Positions 42,944-51,999 of a stretch of DNA of 64,000 bases are shown here, in pieces. The first letter of the stretch is position 1; each line of letters begins with the position of its first letter. Below the pieces are notes generated by a model. That model searched no databases and was not told where the DNA came from. It saw only the letters and a program-made list of their open reading frames with translations. The DNA comes from Alistipes sp. (lineage in GTDB: Bacteria > Bacteroidota > Bacteroidia > Bacteroidales > Rikenellaceae). The DNA is taken from NCBI GenBank assembly GCA_017935185.1, contig JAGBIC010000011.1:1-64000 (forward strand), given 5' to 3'. The position numbers were made by a program, and so were the translations under genes.

Positions 42944-45055
42944 ATGAAAAGGATATTATTTATAATTTTTGCCTTGTTGCTTGTCGTTGGCTGTCAAGAA
43001 AAGGATTCTACGCCCATCAAGATAGCTTGTGTGGGTGATAGCATAACGTTTGGCGCAGGTATTGCCAACCGCGAGCAGAATAGCTATCCGGCTCAATTGC
43101 AGGAATATCTGGGGAATGGCTATGAGGTTAAGAACTTTGGAGTGTCGGCCACAACAGTACTTTGTGAGGGCAAACAGCCCTATGTTAATACCGACCAATA
43201 CAAGGCCTCATTGGAGTACAATCCCGATATTGTATTCATAAAGATGGGTACAAATGCTGCGGCAAACAGAAACACCGACTTGCGACCTCTCTTTGGTCAG
43301 GAGTATCGTAAATTTGTCGATACCTATATCAATTTGCCATCAAAGCCGAAGGTGATTTTGCTTACTCCTGTTCGTAGTTTCATGGAGCGTGACCATGGCG
43401 ATGATATTATCAGTACAGAGATTATACCTGTCATAACCCAAACTGCCTATGAGAGAGATTTGGATATTATCAATCTGCACAACCTGTTTGGAAACAAGTG
43501 GGTCAGCCATATTATGCCCGACAAATTGCATCCATCATCGATTGGCGCAGGAAGGATTGCGATGAAGTTATATAGGTATCTTACTCTTGAGAGGGCAAAA
43601 AAGAGCAGTGTGGTGGCTGATTTTGCGCTGCAACCCGTTAAGGAGTTCAACTTCCATGGTTTCAAGGGTTATGAGTATGACAACGATGGCGTTAGGTGTT
43701 ATATCGTAGAGCCGCATCAGGCAGCTAAAGGCAATCCGTGGATTTGGCGTGCCCGCTTCTGGGGTCACGAGCCTCAGGTCGACATCGATTTACTTGAGCA
43801 GGGTTTCTATCTTACCTATTGTGAGGTTGGCGATTTGTATGGCTCGGAGCAGGCTGTGGAGCGTTGGAATAAGTTCTATGGTTTGGCGGTTAAGGCCGGC
43901 TTGAACAAAAAAGTTGTATTGGAGGGTATGAGCAGAGGTGGTCTGATAGTATATAATTGGGCTGCGGAGAATCTCGACAAGGTGGCTTGTATCTATGCCG
44001 ATGCCCCTGTGATGGATTTCAAGAGTTGGCCGATGGGGCAGGGCCGTAGTGAAGGCTCGGAACGTGATACCGAAAAATTGTTGGCGGCATATGGCTTTTC
44101 AGATAAGGCAGAGGCCTGCACATGGAGTAAGAATCCTCTGGACCATGCGGCAGCAATCGCAAAGGCCGATATTCCCATTCTGCATGTTGTGGGTGATGCC
44201 GACAATGTTGTACCTGTTGAGGAGAATACAGCCCTGTTTGAGAGTCGTTTGGCCAAATATGGCTATACGCTGAAGGTGATTCATAAGGCCGGTGTGGGAC
44301 ATCATCCTCATTCGCTGAATGACCCCAACCAAATTGTGTCGTTTATATTAAAAGCCACCGGTCGCGATAAGAATATGTGTGCGTATCCCGTTCCGGGAAA
44401 TGAGTATCGTTCGGCAGCCGGATGGGCTGCGGGTGCTGATTGGCATGTCGTGGACGAGGATATAGAGGCTACGCTGGAGGGGAAAAAACTACGGCTGTTG
44501 CTGTTGGGCAACTCTATCACGCAAGGTTTTGGAGGTAACCGTGCAAAAGTTACCACAAGAGCGGGTAAGGGTGCCATGGATGCTGCTGTGGGTAAGGATA
44601 TGTGGGAGGCTGCGGGAATAGCAGGCGACCGCACCCAACATCTGCTGTGGCGACTGAAAAACGGAAATTACAATCGTTGCCAGCCCGATGTGGCGGTAAT
44701 CACAATAGGTATCAATAATGTGACAGCAGGTGATGCGCCTAGAGATATTGCCGAGGGTATTATAGCATGTGCCAAGGAGGCTCGCAAGCAGTTGCCCGAT
44801 ACCCGAATTATTCTCTTCGGTCTGCTGCCCGCAGGTAAAGAGGCCGATTCATCGGTTCGTCAGGCTTGCAACGAGATTCATGATTATCTTGCAAAGAATA
44901 AAGTTAGGGGAGTGGAGTATGTAAATCCCACACCATGGTTTGTTAAGCCCGATGGCTCACTTTATGAGGAGATGTATGGCGGTGATTTCCTGCATCTAAG
45001 CGGAAAAGGCTACACCATGTGGAGCAACAAGATTGCAGAACTTATTTCAGAGTAA
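42944..45055 (+). CDS. Three-domain esterase: SGNH - alpha/beta hydrolase - SGNH, lipoprotein
   Basis: The protein has 703 residues from the ATG at 42944, chosen because it begins a lipoprotein signal (MKRILFIIFALLLVVGC, Cys17). First domain (~25-215): SGNH esterase with VGDSITFG (S33), FIKMGTNAAA and DKLH (D193, H196). Middle domain (~235-470): alpha/beta hydrolase with EGMSRGG (S330), VVGDADNVVP (D418 or D420) and GVGHHPH. Third domain (~510-703): another SGNH unit with LLGNSITQG (S524, GNS instead of GDS), VITIGINNVTAGD and DFLHLS. All three seem to keep a catalytic serine. Likely removes acyl groups from glycans; substrate unknown. Operon with GH92. Confidence 0.88.
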   Translation: MKRILFIIFALLLVVGCQEKDSTPIKIACVGDSITFGAGIANREQNSYPAQLQEYLGNGYEVKNFGVSATTVLCEGKQPYVNTDQYKASLEYNPDIVFIKMGTNAAANRNTDLRPLFGQEYRKFVDTYINLPSKPKVILLTPVRSFMERDHGDDIISTEIIPVITQTAYERDLDIINLHNLFGNKWVSHIMPDKLHPSSIGAGRIAMKLYRYLTLERAKKSSVVADFALQPVKEFNFHGFKGYEYDNDGVRCYIVEPHQAAKGNPWIWRARFWGHEPQVDIDLLEQGFYLTYCEVGDLYGSEQAVERWNKFYGLAVKAGLNKKVVLEGMSRGGLIVYNWAAENLDKVACIYADAPVMDFKSWPMGQGRSEGSERDTEKLLAAYGFSDKAEACTWSKNPLDHAAAIAKADIPILHVVGDADNVVPVEENTALFESRLAKYGYTLKVIHKAGVGHHPHSLNDPNQIVSFILKATGRDKNMCAYPVPGNEYRSAAGWAAGADWHVVDEDIEATLEGKKLRLLLLGNSITQGFGGNRAKVTTRAGKGAMDAAVGKDMWEAAGIAGDRTQHLLWRLKNGNYNRCQPDVAVITIGINNVTAGDAPRDIAEGIIACAKEARKQLPDTRIILFGLLPAGKEADSSVRQACNEIHDYLAKNKVRGVEYVNPTPWFVKPDGSLYEEMYGGDFLHLSGKGYTMWSNKIAELISE

Positions 45056-45072
45056 AGAGTGTAGAGGATAAT

Positions 45073-45106
45073 AAAAAACGATAGCCAAACGGCTATCGTT
45101 TTTTAT
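45073..45106. terminator. Bidirectional terminator between esterase and MFS genes
   Basis: AAAAACGATAGCC AAAC GGCTATCGTTTTTT, with T-runs on both strands, between convergent genes. Confidence 0.9.
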
Positions 45107-45108
45107 TA

Positions 45109-46320
45109 TTATCGTAACCTGTGTTTTTTGAAGTGGGGTGTCACGCTGCCAACAAAGAAGAGGAGCGAGAGTAGAATGAGGACTGTTCCAAACATATAGC
45201 AATATTTGTATCCAATCTCAGAAATTGAGCCTCCCAGCAACATTCCCGTGCCGATACCCACATCCCAGCCTGTAAGATAGGTGGCATTGGCTGTTGCGCG
45301 TCGTGAATTTGGCGCAAGGTTAATGAATAGGGTGTTATAGGCGGGGAAGAGTGTTCCAAATCCATAACCAAAGAGGAAGGCGGTAACGAAGTATGTGATA
45401 TATCCTCCCGTCAGATTCCATCCCGATACGGTGGAGAGTAGAGCTTCGCCGATGGCACCCACCAACGCTATGGCCATGCCAAGTCGGATTGTCTCGGTGA
45501 TAAAGCCTTTGTCGACTTGTTTGCCGGAGTTCAGACGTGAGGTTATCAGGCCCGCAGCCATAATTGTGAAAAATAGTCCTGAATTGGAGGTTATGCCCGA
45601 TTCTGCAGCATATATGGCTATATAGCTTGTTGTCATGCCGTAGGGTATAGCCAGCAAGAAAAACGATACACAAGCTCGAATACCCTCCTTGAGGAAAAAT
45701 CGGTCGGCAGAGAGTTGTAGACACTTGCCTTCTATGCACTCTTTATGTGGTGCACGAACTGCTGAGGCAAAGAATAATCCTATAAGACCAGTCGCCAACG
45801 ATGTTGCAAAGAGAATTGAGTAGTTACCCGATGTGACCAAGAAAAGTCCTACCATAGGGCCAAATGCCATTGCCAGATTGTTGGTAACGCCGTAGTACCC
45901 CAAACCTTCACCGCGTCGCGCTGATGGGATAACATCAATGACTAGGGTGTTGCCCGCCGTTGTGAGCATACCGAAACTGAATCCGTGGAAGATACGGAGC
46001 AGAATAAACATCACAAGAGAGGAGGTGATAGAGAAATATCCTACAAAAGCGATGACAAAAGCGGTATATGCTATCAAATAGACTTTTTTGCGAGGAAATG
46101 CATCGGCGATGAATCCTGCCATAGGGCGTACGCACAGCACTGCCACGACATAGCACGACAGTACAACACCAACCATCGCTTGTCCAATATGAAACGTATC
46201 GCTCAAATACAGTGGCAGGGTAGGGACAAGGATGAAGAAAGAGAACGACATCATGAATGCCGCTATACAGACAAAAATATAGCTGCGTGACCAAAGACGA
46301 AATTTTGTCTCGGAATCCAT
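45109..46320 (-). CDS. MFS transporter
   Basis: An inner-membrane protein of 403 residues with about 12 transmembrane helices. MFS motif A is present between TM2 and TM3 (MAGFIADAFPRKKVYLIAY, ~68-86) and a second, weaker copy follows TM8 (NSGKQVDKGF). The N-terminal half has the efflux-type motif C look (GVTNNLAMAFGPMVGLFL, TM5). General type: drug or sugar efflux MFS. It is a single gene with no linked regulator; the substrate is not predictable. It converges with the esterase operon. Confidence 0.88.
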   Translation of the reverse strand: MDSETKFRLWSRSYIFVCIAAFMMSFSFFILVPTLPLYLSDTFHIGQAMVGVVLSCYVVAVLCVRPMAGFIADAFPRKKVYLIAYTAFVIAFVGYFSITSSLVMFILLRIFHGFSFGMLTTAGNTLVIDVIPSARRGEGLGYYGVTNNLAMAFGPMVGLFLVTSGNYSILFATSLATGLIGLFFASAVRAPHKECIEGKCLQLSADRFFLKEGIRACVSFFLLAIPYGMTTSYIAIYAAESGITSNSGLFFTIMAAGLITSRLNSGKQVDKGFITETIRLGMAIALVGAIGEALLSTVSGWNLTGGYITYFVTAFLFGYGFGTLFPAYNTLFINLAPNSRRATANATYLTGWDVGIGTGMLLGGSISEIGYKYCYMFGTVLILLSLLFFVGSVTPHFKKHRLR

Positions 46321-46431
46321 AATATTTGAAATTTTAAAAACCTAACCTGCCGCAAAGTTAGTGCAAAATCGGTTACAGTATACTGCTGCATGGGTGATTT
46401 GTGGTGCGAAAATGTTCTCTTTCGCCAGGGA

Positions 46432-46461
46432 AATAAAAAACCGACCACTTTTGCGGTCGGT
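46432..46461 (-). terminator. Terminator after the nucleotidyltransferase gene
   Basis: ACCGACC GCAAAAGT GGTCGGT on the minus strand followed by TTTTTTAT, directly after the stop codon at 46466. Confidence 0.85.
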
Positions 46462-46465
46462 ATAT

Positions 46466-47434
46466 TTATAGTTTTAACGATTTTGGTTTGAGCAGATGAC
46501 TCCAAACCTGCACAAGGAAGGTTTTTGCAAGACTTTCGTTGTAGACTATGCGATGTTTCCAGCGATTTGCCCACCAACGGCGAAACATATAGCTCCAGGA
46601 TTTGACGTATCCGGCTTTTTGTGGTTTCTCCGCCGAGAACTCTGGATGCAGAATCTCGTTCCACACACGTTCTTCTAGTTGATGATTGCGCTCGAATGAT
46701 GGCATGCAGTTTTCGGACAAGCCAAATTTGTCAATGCAAATAGCGTTAAGGCAATCTAGAAATTGATGCATATTGGTCTGCCGAGCTATGTTGTATAGAG
46801 CTTGCCAGTCGATTTTCTCACTCTCTTTCTCTATGAAATAGTGCCAATCAAGCAGATGGCGCAGGGTTATTCTTTCTGCGGCAAAATGCGATGCCGAGTG
46901 GCGCAACAGGAATAAAGCATGGAAATCGGGCGATGGGAGGTATATCGTAGCTTCGCCAACTGCAATTTCCTCCATTGGTTGTTGGGTAAGCTGTTGCAGT
47001 CGCTTTTCGATTGTTCTATTTGATAGGTGGGCGTGGATGTTTAGGAAATCGTAATGATTCTCAACCATTACACCGTCGAGATAGAAGACGGTATGGTGGT
47101 GCTTGTCCTCATCGATTGCGATGTTAAGATGTTTCTGCAAAAGCGCATCCGCTTTTTGTTGAACGCCATATCGTTCGATTGTGCCGTCAGGCATTTGACG
47201 TTCCTCAAAAAGCCAAATATCTACATCACTGCATGGCCGATGATTGGGCACGGGATAATTTAGGCTCAATCCATACCCCTTAAGAATCATCATCTTTATG
47301 CCATGCCTGGCAAAAAAAGTTGCTAATTCTATTAATATATCACAAGTGGTACAATCATCCTCAACATTCCAAATCCTACCCGATAGGCCTTTCCAATATT
47401 CAGTTAAACCATTTAACCTCAACATTTTTGGCAT
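46466..47434 (-). CDS. NTP_transf_5 family nucleotidyltransferase-like protein
   Basis: A 322-residue protein with the nucleotidyltransferase core of the NTP_transf_5 family: FARHGIKMMILKGYGLSLNYP followed by SDVDIWL (the DxD metal-binding strand, residues ~70-75) and a later helical part with LLRHSASHFAAERITLRHLLDW. Such proteins are common near polysaccharide or lasso-type biosynthesis genes and are poorly characterised; no such genes are here. Tryptophan-rich, basic C-terminus. Transcribed alone; the substrate is unknown. Confidence 0.8.
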   Translation of the reverse strand: MPKMLRLNGLTEYWKGLSGRIWNVEDDCTTCDILIELATFFARHGIKMMILKGYGLSLNYPVPNHRPCSDVDIWLFEERQMPDGTIERYGVQQKADALLQKHLNIAIDEDKHHHTVFYLDGVMVENHYDFLNIHAHLSNRTIEKRLQQLTQQPMEEIAVGEATIYLPSPDFHALFLLRHSASHFAAERITLRHLLDWHYFIEKESEKIDWQALYNIARQTNMHQFLDCLNAICIDKFGLSENCMPSFERNHQLEERVWNEILHPEFSAEKPQKAGYVKSWSYMFRRWWANRWKHRIVYNESLAKTFLVQVWSHLLKPKSLKL

Positions 47435-47610
47435 TTTCCGAATAATTCATTAAATTCGTCCATATAATTAGTGCAGTTTTGAAAAGGCCAAAAGGATTAA
47501 TTTGGGATTTGCCAGGATATTATTTTCCCACTTTTTGGTACTTCCTCTGATATATTAATTATAAAATATAATAATATAGGGCTTGGGATAGATATTGGAG
47601 AAGTATTGTG

Positions 47611-47639
47611 TTGTTGATAAACAAAAATTTATAAATTTG
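47611..47639 (+). promoter_or_regulatory. Promoter of the patatin gene
   Basis: TTG (47611-47613), 18-bp spacer, TAAATTTG (47632-47639), 16 bp before the start codon at 47656, so the leader is very short. Confidence 0.5.
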
Positions 47640-47655
47640 CGTAGAATTTGGTTGT

Positions 47656-48510
47656 ATGGCAGAGCAGATGGTAAATATCACATCTCGCTCGGGGTTGATT
47701 CTCGAGGGTGGAGGCATGCGAGGTGTCTTCACATGCGGGGTGTTGGATAATTTTATGGATAGGGGAGTACGATTCCCCTATACCGTGGGTGTGAGCGCGG
47801 GTGCATGCAATGGCCTCTCATATATGTCCAATCAGCGTGGTCGAGCGAAATACAGCAATATAGATTTGCTGGAGAAGTATCGTTATATCGGGTTTCGTTA
47901 TCTGCTGACCAAGCGGAATATCATGGATTTCGACCTTCTGTTTCATACCTTCCCTGAAAAGATAATCCCTTATGATTATGCGACTTACGCCGATTGCCCC
48001 GAGCGATATGAGATGGTTACTACAAGTTGTGTTACGGGTAAGGCTTGCTATTTTGATGAGAAAAATGATCCTGTTCGGATTATCGATATAGTCAAAGCCT
48101 CAAGCAGCCTCCCGTTTGTATGCCCCATATCATATGTTGATGGCGAGCCGATGCTTGATGGCGGCATTGCCGATTCTATTCCTCTAGAGCGGGCACGCAG
48201 TCTGGGGTTTGATAATAATGTTGTTGTTTTGACTCGAAATAAAGGTTATCGCAAGCCTGAAAAAAAAGGAGTTGTGTTGCCGTTCTTCTATAAAAAATAT
48301 CCAGAATTGCGTGATGCTATTCAACAGCGTAATGCACTGTATAATCGTCAGATAGCAATGGTGGAGGAACTGGAAGCGGCAGGAGAACTGACGGTTATTC
48401 GACCCGAGCGCCCTATTGTTGTGGATCGCATGGAGCGCAATATCTCCAAACTTGTCGCTCTGTATGACGAGGGTTATGAATGTGCCTCAAAAATCGAGTT
48501 TGTTTTGTGA
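47656..48510 (+). CDS. Patatin-like phospholipase
   Basis: A 284-residue serine hydrolase of the patatin family (lipid acyl hydrolase). The oxyanion-hole glycine stretch EGGGMRGVF (residues 17-25), the nucleophile elbow GVSAG (S47) and the dyad aspartate in MLDGGIADSIPL (~170) are all present, so it should be active. Members close to this form (YjjU-like) are cytoplasmic; no signal peptide or membrane segment is seen. The gene stands 35 bp before the NifX-like gene and may be cotranscribed with it. Confidence 0.88.
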   Translation: MAEQMVNITSRSGLILEGGGMRGVFTCGVLDNFMDRGVRFPYTVGVSAGACNGLSYMSNQRGRAKYSNIDLLEKYRYIGFRYLLTKRNIMDFDLLFHTFPEKIIPYDYATYADCPERYEMVTTSCVTGKACYFDEKNDPVRIIDIVKASSSLPFVCPISYVDGEPMLDGGIADSIPLERARSLGFDNNVVVLTRNKGYRKPEKKGVVLPFFYKKYPELRDAIQQRNALYNRQIAMVEELEAAGELTVIRPERPIVVDRMERNISKLVALYDEGYECASKIEFVL

Positions 48511-48545
48511 AAATTTAGACTTTAATCTTGTTAAATCGTTGAAAT

Positions 48546-48908
48546 ATGAAGATTGCATTGCCTACTAGGGATGGCCGTATAGATGATCATTTTGGCCATT
48601 GCGACCATTATACAATTTTTACTGTCGAGCAGAAACAGGTCGTGGCTCGTCAAACGCTCCCTTCGCCGCAGGGTTGCGGTTGTAAATCGGGGATTGCCGC
48701 TGATTTACAAAATCTCGGAGTGGAGGTTATGTTGGCAGGAAATATGGGTGATGGTGCAAAAAATAAGCTTGAAACTCACGGTATTAAGGTCATTCGTGGC
48801 TGTATGGGTGATGTTGACGCTGTTGTTAGCGGCTATCTGTCGGGCTTTATTCTCGACTCGGGTCTGGGTTGTGCAGGCCACGGCCATGAGTGCGGCGAGC
48901 ATCATTAG
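48546..48908 (+). CDS. NifX/NafY-like dinitrogenase iron-molybdenum cofactor-binding domain protein
   Basis: A 120-residue single-domain protein (Nitro_FeMo-Co fold, RNase H-like). Typical features: MKIALPTRDGRIDDHFGHCDHYTIF at the N-terminus, PQGCGCKSGIAADLQNLGVEVMLAGNMGDGA in the middle, and a Cys/His-rich tail GCAGHGHECGEHH. Stand-alone members in non-nitrogen-fixing bacteria are thought to carry Fe-S or other metal clusters; no nif genes are nearby, so nitrogen fixation is not implied. The 278 bp after it hold only the araF upstream signals. Confidence 0.88.
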   Translation: MKIALPTRDGRIDDHFGHCDHYTIFTVEQKQVVARQTLPSPQGCGCKSGIAADLQNLGVEVMLAGNMGDGAKNKLETHGIKVIRGCMGDVDAVVSGYLSGFILDSGLGCAGHGHECGEHH

Positions 48909-49066
48909 TGTGCAGCGATATAAGGTGTTGCGCTACAATATTTGATGAGAAGATACAGATGTTGTATAACTTTTCTTACTAATTTAGATAGAGTTATGAT
49001 TGTCTGTGTTGACTTAATGGGTTTGTAGTGGTCATATAGCATAAAAATGTTAGTGTTTGCTTATTG

Positions 49067-49074
49067 TAATTTTG
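49067..49074 (+). promoter_or_regulatory. -7 element for the arabinose operon
   Basis: TAATTTTG, about 110 bp before the GH51 start; no matching -33 TTG, so activator or derepression control is possible. Confidence 0.35.
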
Positions 49075-49117
49075 TAAATTGAAAAAAATATATATAATTT
49101 TACAAAATAATAAGTAA

Positions 49118-49156
49118 ATGTATGCCTATGGAAAGCCGTCATTTCCATGCATACAT
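49118..49156 (+). promoter_or_regulatory. Long inverted repeat in the arabinose operon leader
   Basis: ATGTATGC-(ct)-ATGGAAA, a 7-base loop, then TTTCCAT-GCATACAT: 15 paired positions with a two-base bulge, 30 bp before the GH51 start. Either an operator for a dimeric regulator or an RNA hairpin in the leader; no T-run follows, so not a terminator. Confidence 0.65.
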
Positions 49157-49186
49157 TACGAAAAAATAGCCAAATAACTAACAGAA

Positions 49187-51244
49187 ATGCAGATGAATAG
49201 TATTAAATCAGTGATGGTGTATGGTGCTTTGCTCTCTTTATTTTGCATCATGCCTTTGGAGATGGCTTTCGCCAGCATCAAATTATTAGGCGATCAGCAG
49301 GATCAGACAACTCAAACGAATACGGTTACTGTAAATACAAAAAAACTCGGTGCTGAAATTCACTCTACCATGTATGGTGTCTTTTTTGAAGATATCAACT
49401 ATGGCGCAGATGGCGGTTTGTATGCCGAGCTGGTGAAGAATCGTTCATTTGAATTTACTCCCGACCATTTTATGGGTTGGCATATGTTTGGTAATGTCAC
49501 ATTGAAGAACGATGGCCCATTTGAACGCAATCCTCATTATGTGCGACTTGGTAGTAGCGGACATAGCGATAAATGGACGGGAATTCAGAACGAGGGCTTC
49601 TTTGGCATTGGTCTGAAGCGTGATGCAGAGTATCGTTTCTCAGTCTGGGCGCGTGTGCCCGATGGTAAACCGGTGAATCTGCTGGTGCAGTTTATCGACC
49701 AGAATACCAACGAGGAGCGTCAGGAGTTTGCTCAATCAACCGTTTTGGTTGACTCAAAGGAGTGGAAAAAGTATGAGGTTGTCATGAAGTCGCCTCGCAC
49801 TATCGCCAAGGCTAATTTACGTATATTTCTCACCGATGAAAACCGTCGTTCGGGCGGTAACTCCACCGTAGATTTGGAGCATGTTTCACTCTTCCCCGTA
49901 GATACATGGTTGGGCGAGCGTAATGGTATGCGTAAGGATTTGGTGCAGGCTCTTTATGATATGCGTCCCGGTGTCTTCCGTTTCCCGGGTGGATGTATTG
50001 TCGAGGGAACTGATCTGGCTACACGCTATCAGTGGAAGAATACCATCGGCCCGGTAGAGAATCGTCCTATTAACGAAAATCGTTGGGAATATACTTTTAA
50101 CTATCGCTTCTTCCCCGACTATTTCCAGTCGGGCGGTTTGGGATTCTATGAATACTTCCTGCTCTCGGAGCAGATTGGAGCAGAGCCGTTGCCGGTGTTG
50201 AATGTGGGTATGGCATGTCAATTCCAAAATCGCGACAAGGAGAGCGCTCATGCAGAGTGTAATCTCGAGGATTTACAACCATTTATTGATGACTGTCTTG
50301 ATCTGGTTGAGTTTGCCAATGGCGGTGTTGATACCGAGTGGGGTAAGTTGCGTGCCGAGATGGGCCATCCCGAGCCATTCAACATGAAATATCTTGCTAT
50401 CGGCAACGAGCAGTGGGGTGAGTTCTATTTCGAGCGATTGAAATTCTTTGTTGATGCAATGCGTAAGGCATATCCCGAAATAAAGATTATCGGCACATCG
50501 GGCCCTGATTCCGAGGGTCGTAATTTCGATATTGGTTGGCAGGCGATGCGTGAGCAGAAGGCCGATTTGGTGGACGAGCACTTCTATCGCCCCGTCGATT
50601 GGTTTAAGAATAGTATGTATCGTTATGATGATTACGATCGCTCCGGCCCGGCAGTCTTTGCTGGCGAGTATGCCTGCCATGACCGTGGCAAGAAGTGGAA
50701 TCATGCAGGTGCTTCTATCTATGAGGCTGCATTTATGACCACCCTTGAGCGTAATGCCGACATTGTCCACATGGCAACCTATGCACCCCTGTTTGCCCAT
50801 GTCGAGGGGTGGCAGTGGCGTCCCGATCTTATCTGGTTTGATAATCTGCGTTGTGCAAAGAGTGTGAGCTATTATGTCCAGCAGATGTATGCTTGTAATA
50901 GAGGTACTCATGTCTTACCGACTTCACTTTCTGCACCTACACCCAAGGGTGAGGATGGCCTCTTTGCAAGTGCTGTGTGGGATGCTGATGCCGAGGAGTA
51001 TATTGTTAAAGTTATCAACACCTCGGAGAAGGCTTTGCCCGTAAACATTCAGCTCGAAGGAGCAAAAAAGGTGGCGGCAAAGGCTCGTATGATAACACTC
51101 AATTGCAGCGATTATGACCTCGATAACAGCGTTGATAATCCCAATGCGGTTGTTCCTTGCGAGAGTGTGGTTGCCACCAGTGGTTGTGGAATTGAGGCCG
51201 TTGTGCCTGCCAAGCATTTTGTACTTTATCGTATAGGCAAATAA
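49187..51244 (+). CDS. GH51 alpha-L-arabinofuranosidase
   Basis: The protein has 685 residues. Hydrophobic N-terminus (residues 5-30) gives a signal peptide, so the enzyme is exported. After [29 protein letters not shown] comes a beta-sandwich of CBM4-like look (~95-235), then the GH51 barrel with [11 protein letters not shown], acid/base E408 ([10 protein letters not shown]) and nucleophile E494 (FAGEYACHD), and the C-terminal beta domain. It releases L-arabinose from arabinan, arabinoxylan or arabinogalactan. The product feeds the araD-araA-araB genes that follow within 15 bp. Confidence 0.93.
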   Translation: MQMNSIKSVMVYGALLSLFCIMPLEMAFASIKLLGDQQDQTTQTNTVTVNTKKLGAEIHSTMYGVFFEDINYGADGGLYAELVKNRSFEFTPDHFMGWHMFGNVTLKNDGPFERNPHYVRLGSSGHSDKWTGIQNEGFFGIGLKRDAEYRFSVWARVPDGKPVNLLVQFIDQNTNEERQEFAQSTVLVDSKEWKKYEVVMKSPRTIAKANLRIFLTDENRRSGGNSTVDLEHVSLFPVDTWLGERNGMRKDLVQALYDMRPGVFRFPGGCIVEGTDLATRYQWKNTIGPVENRPINENRWEYTFNYRFFPDYFQSGGLGFYEYFLLSEQIGAEPLPVLNVGMACQFQNRDKESAHAECNLEDLQPFIDDCLDLVEFANGGVDTEWGKLRAEMGHPEPFNMKYLAIGNEQWGEFYFERLKFFVDAMRKAYPEIKIIGTSGPDSEGRNFDIGWQAMREQKADLVDEHFYRPVDWFKNSMYRYDDYDRSGPAVFAGEYACHDRGKKWNHAGASIYEAAFMTTLERNADIVHMATYAPLFAHVEGWQWRPDLIWFDNLRCAKSVSYYVQQMYACNRGTHVLPTSLSAPTPKGEDGLFASAVWDADAEEYIVKVINTSEKALPVNIQLEGAKKVAAKARMITLNCSDYDLDNSVDNPNAVVPCESVVATSGCGIEAVVPAKHFVLYRIGK

Positions 51245-51258
51245 ACGCCGTTCAGTAT

Positions 51259-51954
51259 ATGTTGGAAGATCTTAAACAACGTGTTTTTCAGGCTAATCTT
51301 GAGCTTGTTAGGCAAGGATTAGTGATATTTACATGGGGCAATGTGTCGGGTATCGACCGCGAGAAGGGTTTGGTTGTAATCAAGCCAAGCGGGGTTGATT
51401 ATGATGCTATGAAGGCCTCCGATATGGTTGTAGTTGATTTGGCGACAGGCCGTGTCGTGGAGGGTGATTTGAACCCCTCGTCGGATACTCCTACACACCT
51501 TGTATTGTATCGTGCCTTTACGAATATCGGTGGGGTGGTGCATACCCACTCGACCTATGCCACCGCATGGGCGCAAGCGGGGCGCGATATCCCAAATATA
51601 GGAACGACCCATGCCGATTATTTCTATCGGGATATCCCCTGTACGGCCGATATGACCGAAGCTGAGGTAAAGGGTGATTATGAGTTGGAGACAGGCAATG
51701 TCATCGTAAAGCGTTTCGAGGGGATAAATCCCGACCACACTCCGGGAGTGTTGGTTAAAAATCATGGCCCGTTCTCGTGGGGTACAACGCCCGAAAAGGC
51801 AGTATATAACGCCAAAGTTATGGAGCAGTGTGCCAAGATGGCCTTTGTATCGTATTGTGTGAATCCCCAGACGACAATGAATCCGTTGCTTATCGAGAAG
51901 CACTATATGCGCAAGCATGGGCCAAACGCCTATTATGGCCAAAAGAAAAAGTAA
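51259..51954 (+). CDS. araD: L-ribulose-5-phosphate 4-epimerase
   Basis: A class II aldolase-fold, zinc-dependent enzyme of 231 residues that turns L-ribulose 5-phosphate into D-xylulose 5-phosphate, the last step of arabinose use. The metal ligands fall in the same places as in E. coli AraD: D76 (SSDTPTH), H95 and H97 (VVHTHSTY), H169 (KNHGPFSWG). Length matches (231 in E. coli). Second gene of the arabinose operon. Confidence 0.94.
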   Translation: MLEDLKQRVFQANLELVRQGLVIFTWGNVSGIDREKGLVVIKPSGVDYDAMKASDMVVVDLATGRVVEGDLNPSSDTPTHLVLYRAFTNIGGVVHTHSTYATAWAQAGRDIPNIGTTHADYFYRDIPCTADMTEAEVKGDYELETGNVIVKRFEGINPDHTPGVLVKNHGPFSWGTTPEKAVYNAKVMEQCAKMAFVSYCVNPQTTMNPLLIEKHYMRKHGPNAYYGQKKK

Positions 51955-51999
51955 AAACCTAAAAACTAAACTAATATTAACTAATAAAACCTTAAAATT

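Noticed and set aside
48546..48908. Nitrogen fixation gene
   Set aside because: The NifX-like fold occurs widely as stand-alone metal-cluster proteins; no nifHDK or nifB is present.
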